Positions 59,164-64,000 of a stretch of DNA of 64,000 bases are shown here, piece after piece (the first letter of the stretch is position 1; each line of letters begins with the position of its first letter). The notes under the pieces are model-generated. The model was not told where the DNA came from, made no database searches, and saw nothing but the letters and a program-made list of their open reading frames with translations. The stretch lies in contig JABANP010000178.1 in the NCBI GenBank assembly GCA_013115135.1, positions 1-64,000 of the forward strand, in the 5' to 3' direction. A program made the position numbers and the translations under genes. This DNA comes from Perkinsus olseni (lineage: Eukaryota > Perkinsozoa > Perkinsida > Perkinsidae).

Positions 59164-59472
59164 ATGACAGATGGACTGTTCACTCTAATATTAACATGCG
59201 TTCAAGATCCGAACCTGAGAGAGAATCTCGCGGATTTGACCGCGCGCCACGAAATTACCTTCGGGATCCGTCGAGCGTCGCTGGAGTCTCAGCGAATGGC
59301 GATACTGACAGACTACAAGGAAACTCCAAACAATCTGAGAAGCGCAAAAAATGACGACGACCGAGAAGAGAAAATACTCACCCAGAGCATGTACATGTCA
59401 ACGAGCAGCCACACGACGGAAAAGATAGCGCTCGAACTCAGCTCCAGACCGGAACCTAATCCCGGGCGATGA
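59164..59472 (+). CDS. Hypothetical protein
   Basis: A 102-codon frame beginning MTDGLFTLILTCVQDPNLRENL. The N-terminus is weakly hydrophobic and could be a poor signal peptide; the rest is charged. A 19-base block, GACCGCGCGCCACGAAATT, inside it (about 59240) also occurs at about 53980. No family recognised, and the reading frame may be fortuitous. Confidence 0.35.
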   Translation: MTDGLFTLILTCVQDPNLRENLADLTARHEITFGIRRASLESQRMAILTDYKETPNNLRSAKNDDDREEKILTQSMYMSTSSHTTEKIALELSSRPEPNPGR

Positions 59473-60369
59473 GGGAGAGGAGTGGTACGGGCGACCTACA
59501 GCAGACCGTCCAGCTGCCGCCGAAAGTGTTGAGTCCTAGCGCTAGAGGGGCGAGGACGACTCGTAACTGAAGTTAGTGATGATGACCGGGCCTCTGCAGT
59601 ATTGGGGAGTGCTCCGTTCCCCAGCGGATTTAGGAGTTTTCAGAGTCTGACCATGACGAAGGCCCCTGGCCCAGCTCATCACCATCGAAACAGGACACAT
59701 CGATGTTAGTCCGACTAAGCCGGATTTCGGCGTTGGACTTGAAAGTCACCTACGCACGGGAACCCTCCCTAAGCCTTCATTCCAGCTTTACTTAAAGGTA
59801 ATTTGAGGAAGCAGATTCTTCTCCCGAACTCAAGGAAACGATATTGAATCAGATCAGCCGCACTCAGGCGGTACAGAGTGGCGATGAGAAATTCCCGGCG
59901 ACTGCTCAGCAACTGAAGATTTTGGAGTCAACGGGGCCAGAAAATGCGCTCACAAGTGACAAAGCAAATTCTCTCGCGGTTTTTTCGAAGCACCGAGTCT
60001 GACTGCATGAGTTTGCCATCAGCATCAGCAGCCTCAGATGGACCCTCCCTTTCGACCCGTTGCACCGTTCAAAACACATCCCTCCAGCGAGTGGCATCCC
60101 CTATTATTACACTATACAGCAGGCCCTTGATGGAGGCGTAGACCCGTATCAGTGAGCAGCCCAAGGTGGACTTCCGCCGCCGATAGCCGCTCAGACCCAG
60201 TATCACCTGGGAGGGTCAGGAGGTGATGATGACGGCTTCGAAGAGGGTCTCTTCCTATTCCTCTCATCAACGTGAATTAATAAGCCCTCAGAATCCACAA
60301 AAACCGCGCAATTTCGGCAGCGGTGATCACTATCGAGGTCCCATACAAGCATGCAGAGAATGGTCTATT
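59473..60369. other. No gene seen
   Basis: Short frames only. Confidence 0.35.
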
Positions 60370-60666
60370 CTAGAATGACCCTAACTCGATGGTTCCCGCT
60401 ACTACCACTGCTGTCATTAGAACGACATACCCTATACTCTGGTGGAGGTAGGGTTTGGTGACGATGCCCGGCACTCCGCCAATGGCCCAGCTGGCTACGA
60501 GTATTATGGCAAAGACGTCCGCGACGAGGGAGATGAGATACTGAAAATACGATACCAAATTTCCCCCAAATCCCACGGCTATGCAGCGAGCAAACCAGTG
60601 GACGAGGGCCCACGGACAGGTACAAACACCTCGGTGGACCGAAGGGACAAAACGTTGAAGAAGCAC
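60370..60666 (-). CDS. Multi-pass membrane protein segment
   Basis: The minus-strand frame contains several hydrophobic helices: LVHWFARCIAVGFGGNLVSY, ISLVADVFAIILVASWAIGG and SIGYVVLMTAVVVAGTIELG. It probably continues from the exon at 60731-61035 upstream. Family not recognised. Confidence 0.45.
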   Translation of the reverse strand: MLLQRFVPSVHRGVCTCPWALVHWFARCIAVGFGGNLVSYFQYLISLVADVFAIILVASWAIGGVPGIVTKPYLHQSIGYVVLMTAVVVAGTIELGSF

Positions 60667-60730
60667 TAGCAGTTCTGACCACCTCCCTCGGACTGCTGAG
60701 CAGACAGTTCGTTATCAGAAAGCAGACTTA

Positions 60731-61035
60731 TCACCAATTTCTTCGCGCCAGCCGTCGCCAGCGACTTTGACGGCTCAAATCACGAACAAGCTGGCCGATG
60801 CGAGGCTGACCGAGGGCCTCCCTCAGGCGATCCGATGACCCGTACATGCGGCATGGTATGCCCTCTAGTATTCCGTGGTTGAATGCAAGCGGGCAGCAGT
60901 CCTCATGGTCGTATTGAAAGAATAATAACGAATGGTGTGGTACTAAAATCAGCACTACTACCCCTTTCCGTAATGATATCCCCGGTATGAAGTATGGTGC
61001 CAGGCTGATGTATATGCCATCACACTGACAGAGTC
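60731..61035 (-). CDS. Probable exon of the same membrane protein gene
   Basis: Open on the minus strand for about 100 codons without an obvious start, reading CDGIYISLAPYFIPGISLRK, then a hydrophobic VVVLILVPHHSLLFF, then YDHEDCCPLAFNHGILEGIP and a basic end RRLARRNW. Probably an internal exon whose splice to 60370-60666 lies near 60670-60800. Confidence 0.4.
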
Positions 61036-61529
61036 TACTGAGGGCACTGCCGCCGCCGCAGCAAGGGAAGAAGAATCTGAAGAAACCGCCATTGAAAGGG
61101 ACCGACTCGCTCGATCGTAGTGGTAAAGCTTCTCAAAGAAACCGGTTCCCCGCTGAAGAGGGGCTGCTCAGGGCTGCAGCCTATGGGCTCCAAGGGCATA
61201 GTGAATGACGCCACTAGGCCCCGTACGAAAGGGAGGCACTACGACGAGGACGTTGCGCGTCGAGTAAGCAGTGGCTGCCTACTCCGCATAGCGATGCAAC
61301 GTATGAGATTTTATCTGGGCATGTTCAATTCTGAAACCCGAAATCGATTCTGGAAATACGTTCTACGCGAAAAATCAATTCCAGAATCGACTCTGAGTTT
61401 CGCATTTATCGATGAGGGGCTGTGTCCGTAACCTTGCCAACTTCGCCCCGCTCCTGGACTCACCCCAGCAGGACTCCTCTAGGTCTCCTCGATGCTTGTG
61501 TGGCTGCTGGCATCTTGTATATGATACTG
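61036..61529. other. No gene seen
   Basis: Short frames only. Confidence 0.35.
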
Positions 61530-61650
61530 AAATACTTATGCTTCGACAAGAGGCTACGTTGACGCTAAATCGTTGATGATGAAAAGGCGATAGGTCGAAT
61601 ATCGGATACCAAACGGCTAAGGCCGGGTGTTGAGTTCTCGATGAGCAGCT
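61530..61650 (+). repeat. Short interspersed element, diverged copy
   Basis: Shares order and spacing with the neighbouring copy: AAGAGGCTACGTTGACGCTA, then a spacer, then CCGGGTGTTGAGTTCTCGAT. About one base in four differs. Confidence 0.55.
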
Positions 61651-61674
61651 TGAGAAGAGCTGACACCTTTCACC

Positions 61675-61815
61675 TAACCTGTTCCGATAAGAAGCTACGC
61701 TGGAGCTAGGTAGCGGATGACAGTGAGACAAACAATGGAAGATGAGATCCCAGATGGCTATGCCCGGGTGTTGCGTTCTCAATCTGCCGGTCTCCTCACA
61801 GTACCACTCCATCCC
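61675..61815 (+). repeat. Short interspersed element
   Basis: Runs from CTGTTCCGATAAGAAGCTAC through ATCCCAGATGGCTATGCCCG to CTGCCGGTCTCCTCACA. It matches the copy in the HIR-gene intron at 34440-34550 and, less well, its own neighbour at 61530. The element is about 110-140 bp and has no coding capacity. Confidence 0.7.
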
Positions 61816-62494
61816 CAACTCGTGTCCAACACGAGGAGGCACGGACGGAAGAGCAGCAAAATGATACAGTCTGGGCCAAACACTAAGTATCTTTTCTTAA
61901 CTCTCCCTGTGCAACGTTGTAGGAAAAATTGTCATTGTAAGTACGCCTAGTGTTGCGGGACAGAGGGAATGTGCACGCAAAACAATCTACGCACGCGCAG
62001 CATAGGCCGAATGCACGCACAGGCTCCACGGCTTCAACTAGAAGAACAATAGCAGGCTACACATAGAGGTTACTGTGGCTCCCACAAGAACTGCGGTATA
62101 TCTGTTGGTGTGCAGGATGAACTCTTCCCTCCCAGCCCGGGAGATGTGAGCGAGCGGGGAGACGTCTTAGGCTAAGAGTCTTAGCACACCTGCTGAGCGT
62201 ACTCAATCCCCGCATTCATACTTCTCTCTGTGCGAAGTTAGTAGCCGCTTCGGCCACAGCTGTCACACAAAGTGATGATGCCAATCCCACACTCCCGTGT
62301 TGGCCGAGTTTCACCAGTGAGAAACCTCCAATAAAATAGTAAGCATCGAAGCCGCACGCGCAACTTTCGGGCGTGCGCTTCTGCCAACGAATCCTTTCCG
62401 GTGAGCATGCGTACTGTTAACGGACCAAGAATGGACCTCCTTCTACGCAGCTTGTTTATTCGTAGGCCTTCGCCTGGCCTCCTCCTCCTCCTCG
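61816..62494. other. 5' flank, no gene seen
   Basis: Pyrimidine-rich sequence (CCTCCTCCTCCTC) lies directly before the ATG at 62495. No other feature. Confidence 0.4.
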
Positions 62495-64000
62495 ATGCCT
62501 GCTGCCGCTGTCAGCGCTGTTATGCCCACCCGTACTGGTGAGGGGATGAAGACTAACAACGTCTACGCCTCCGCGAGTCGATCCACTATGGCCGGCGAAT
62601 CCAGTCAGGACGATCTATCTATTTTGTCGCTGTAAGCTCACCCATGCTCCTCCAAGCTCCCATGCCTCGTCTGTCAGGTCTCCCCGTAGTAGTGCTGTCA
62701 CCAAGCCCAAGGCCCCCAAGAGTGTCGAGCACGTTTTACACAGTCACGTCCTCAACGCCAACGAGGTCTCTTGGGAGGACCTCACGGCTGACAGCTCTCA
62801 AGGGCAGACGCTCAGAGAGTCGCTCCTCGCCGGCACCTGCATCGTCTTTTTCAACGCTGGTTACCCAGGCAAGAGGTTCATCTACGAGAAGGCGAACGAA
62901 CTGGGCGTGAAGGCGGTCATCATCGACTCACCTTGCTCCTGGGCGGCCAGCCTCGCCTCGGAGGGTGTCATAAGTCACTTCATCGGTCTGGACATGAGTC
63001 AAGACGCCGACGCCATTTTTGAAGCGAGCATTGAAGCACTTCGGAACTTCGAGATCACCACTGGGGATTGCCATTGACGGTATCTGTACGGTTATCGAGT
63101 TGGCTGTTCCTATGGTGGCCCGCCTCACTGAAGCGCTCGGCTTGCCTGGCCCCGGCCTGCATGTCGTAGAGGCTGCAAGAGACAAGTACAAGACAAGGGA
63201 AGCCTTGGAGAACCACGGCTTACCGAGGACTACAGTAGGGACGGTTGCTCGATGTGAATCTTAGGTCGAAGCGTGGTCTTCTCAGCACGTTTTGATATCC
63301 TCGGAGGAGGAAATCGAGGCCGCTGCTGCTGTTGTTGGATACCCAGCAGTCATGAAACCTGTTTCCGGAGCAGCGTCTCTGGGCGTGAAGAAGGTAAGTG
63401 TGTGGCCTTCCACGTTCGGCGACCGTTCAACCCACCCTCAGGTAAACTCTCACGAAGAGCTTTTGTCGGTATACCGCGAGACCCAGCAGCTCCTGAGTGA
63501 GCTGGTTGTCAGTTCTGGCGCGCTTGAGAGGAGGAATGAGCACAGCGACACGGTGAGATTGGATTCGCCCTTACGACTGGAACCGTTGGTTGTTCAGGAC
63601 GCTGTTGCTGCTTCTGGTCGCATTTCTACCGTGGTCATGCTCGAGGAGTATCTTGACGGTCAGGAGGTCGATGTTGATGTCGTGCTGAGTCCTGGTCTGG
63701 GCTGCACATTCGCCGCTGTTACCGACAACGCTCCTACTAAGGAGCCCTATTTTTCCGAGACCTGGGGTGTCCTCCCGAGCGCCCTTCCTCGCGATCGCTG
63801 CGACGAGCTGGTGGACCTCGCCGTCAGCTCTGTGAAGGCCTTAGGGTTCGACTCGGGTGTCTTCCACGTTGAGGCCAAGTACACTTCTCGTGGCCCTCGT
63901 CTAATAGAAGTGAACGCCCGTATGGGAGGCGGGCCGGTCCATCTGTGTCACAAAGTCACCAGTGGTGTCGAGCTGAGCGTTGAAGTCATGCTCTTGGCGG
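62495..64000 (+). CDS. Carnosine-synthase-like ATP-grasp ligase, 5' part; frameshift near 63064
   Basis: Exon 1 is 62495-62631, intron 62632-62677, exon 2 from 62678; later exons end 63234, then 63286-63393, and 63442 to beyond the window. Introns are 46-51 nt, GT...AG. The N-terminal domain has a Rossmann-like start (CIVFFNAGYPGKRFIYEKA). Next come GICTVIELAVPMVARLTEAL and GLPGPG, then ATP-grasp motifs AVMKPVSGAASLGVKK (ATP-binding Lys), MLEEYLDGQEVDVDVVLS and GPRLIEVNARMGGG (metal-binding Glu/Asn). The order and the NAPT..PYFSETWG block match animal carnosine synthase, which joins an amino acid to a beta-alanine-type partner; the substrate here is unknown. At a CTGGGGATT run (63063-63066) one extra base separates the frame of exon 2 from the rest. 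Confidence 0.82.

Noticed and set aside
61375..61842. A 155-codon minus-strand frame
   Set aside because: Most of it is the antisense of two copies of an interspersed element; the apparent internal protein repeat is a consequence of that.

Overview
The window looks like nuclear DNA of a protist with compact but intron-rich genes. A perkinsozoan alveolate such as Perkinsus is my best guess; this rests on overall character (short introns, secreted cathepsin L and subtilisin genes, several small secreted-protein families) and not on a marker gene. Five genes could be reconstructed exon by exon with every splice phase closing: a COG2 Golgi-tether subunit (18 exons), a GILT-type thiol reductase (4), an SPFH/HIR-type membrane protein (7), a cathepsin L-like protease (10) and a small coiled-coil protein (2). 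Their introns are GT...AG and mostly 42-63 nt, with a few of 80-400 nt. No rRNA gene, functional tRNA, CRISPR array or bacterial-type operon was seen.

Layout. 1-1.3 kb: a huge TTCG microsatellite. 2.0-4.4 kb: a diverged segment carrying two pseudogenes, repeated in the same orientation at 20.1-22.1 kb. 5.5 kb: retrotransposon integrase fragment. 7.9-11.7 kb: COG2. 12.7-13.9 kb: unknown multi-exon gene. 17.0-18.4 kb: secreted subtilisin-like protease with a frameshift. 18.4-20 kb: hairpin-rich DNA. 22.9-23.3 kb: small coiled-coil gene. 24.0-24.8 kb: GILT. 26.7 kb: glycine-rich secreted peptide. 27.8-32.6 kb: several minus-strand unknown genes. 32.9-34.8 kb: HIR-type gene. 35-40.6 kb: poorly resolved, with a three-copy intron-bearing repeat. 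40.7-45.8 kb: two cathepsin L paralogues, tail to tail. 46-48.1 kb: gene-tail duplicates and three different repeat arrays. 48.9-49.7 kb: unknown secreted protein. 51.3-61 kb: mostly minus-strand genes, including a beta-propeller-like protein, a SAM-methyltransferase-like protein and membrane proteins. 62.5-64 kb: start of a carnosine-synthase-like ATP-grasp ligase that runs off the window.

Functionally the recognisable genes fit the secretory and endolysosomal route: Golgi tethering (COG2), lysosomal thiol reduction (GILT), cathepsin L, subtilisin and several signal-peptide proteins. This is a theme, not a cluster acting together.

Two patterns cut across the annotation. Short perfect inverted repeats separated by exactly one nucleotide recur throughout the non-coding DNA. 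Every coding frameshift I could assign is of the +1 (one extra base) type, often next to a run of G.
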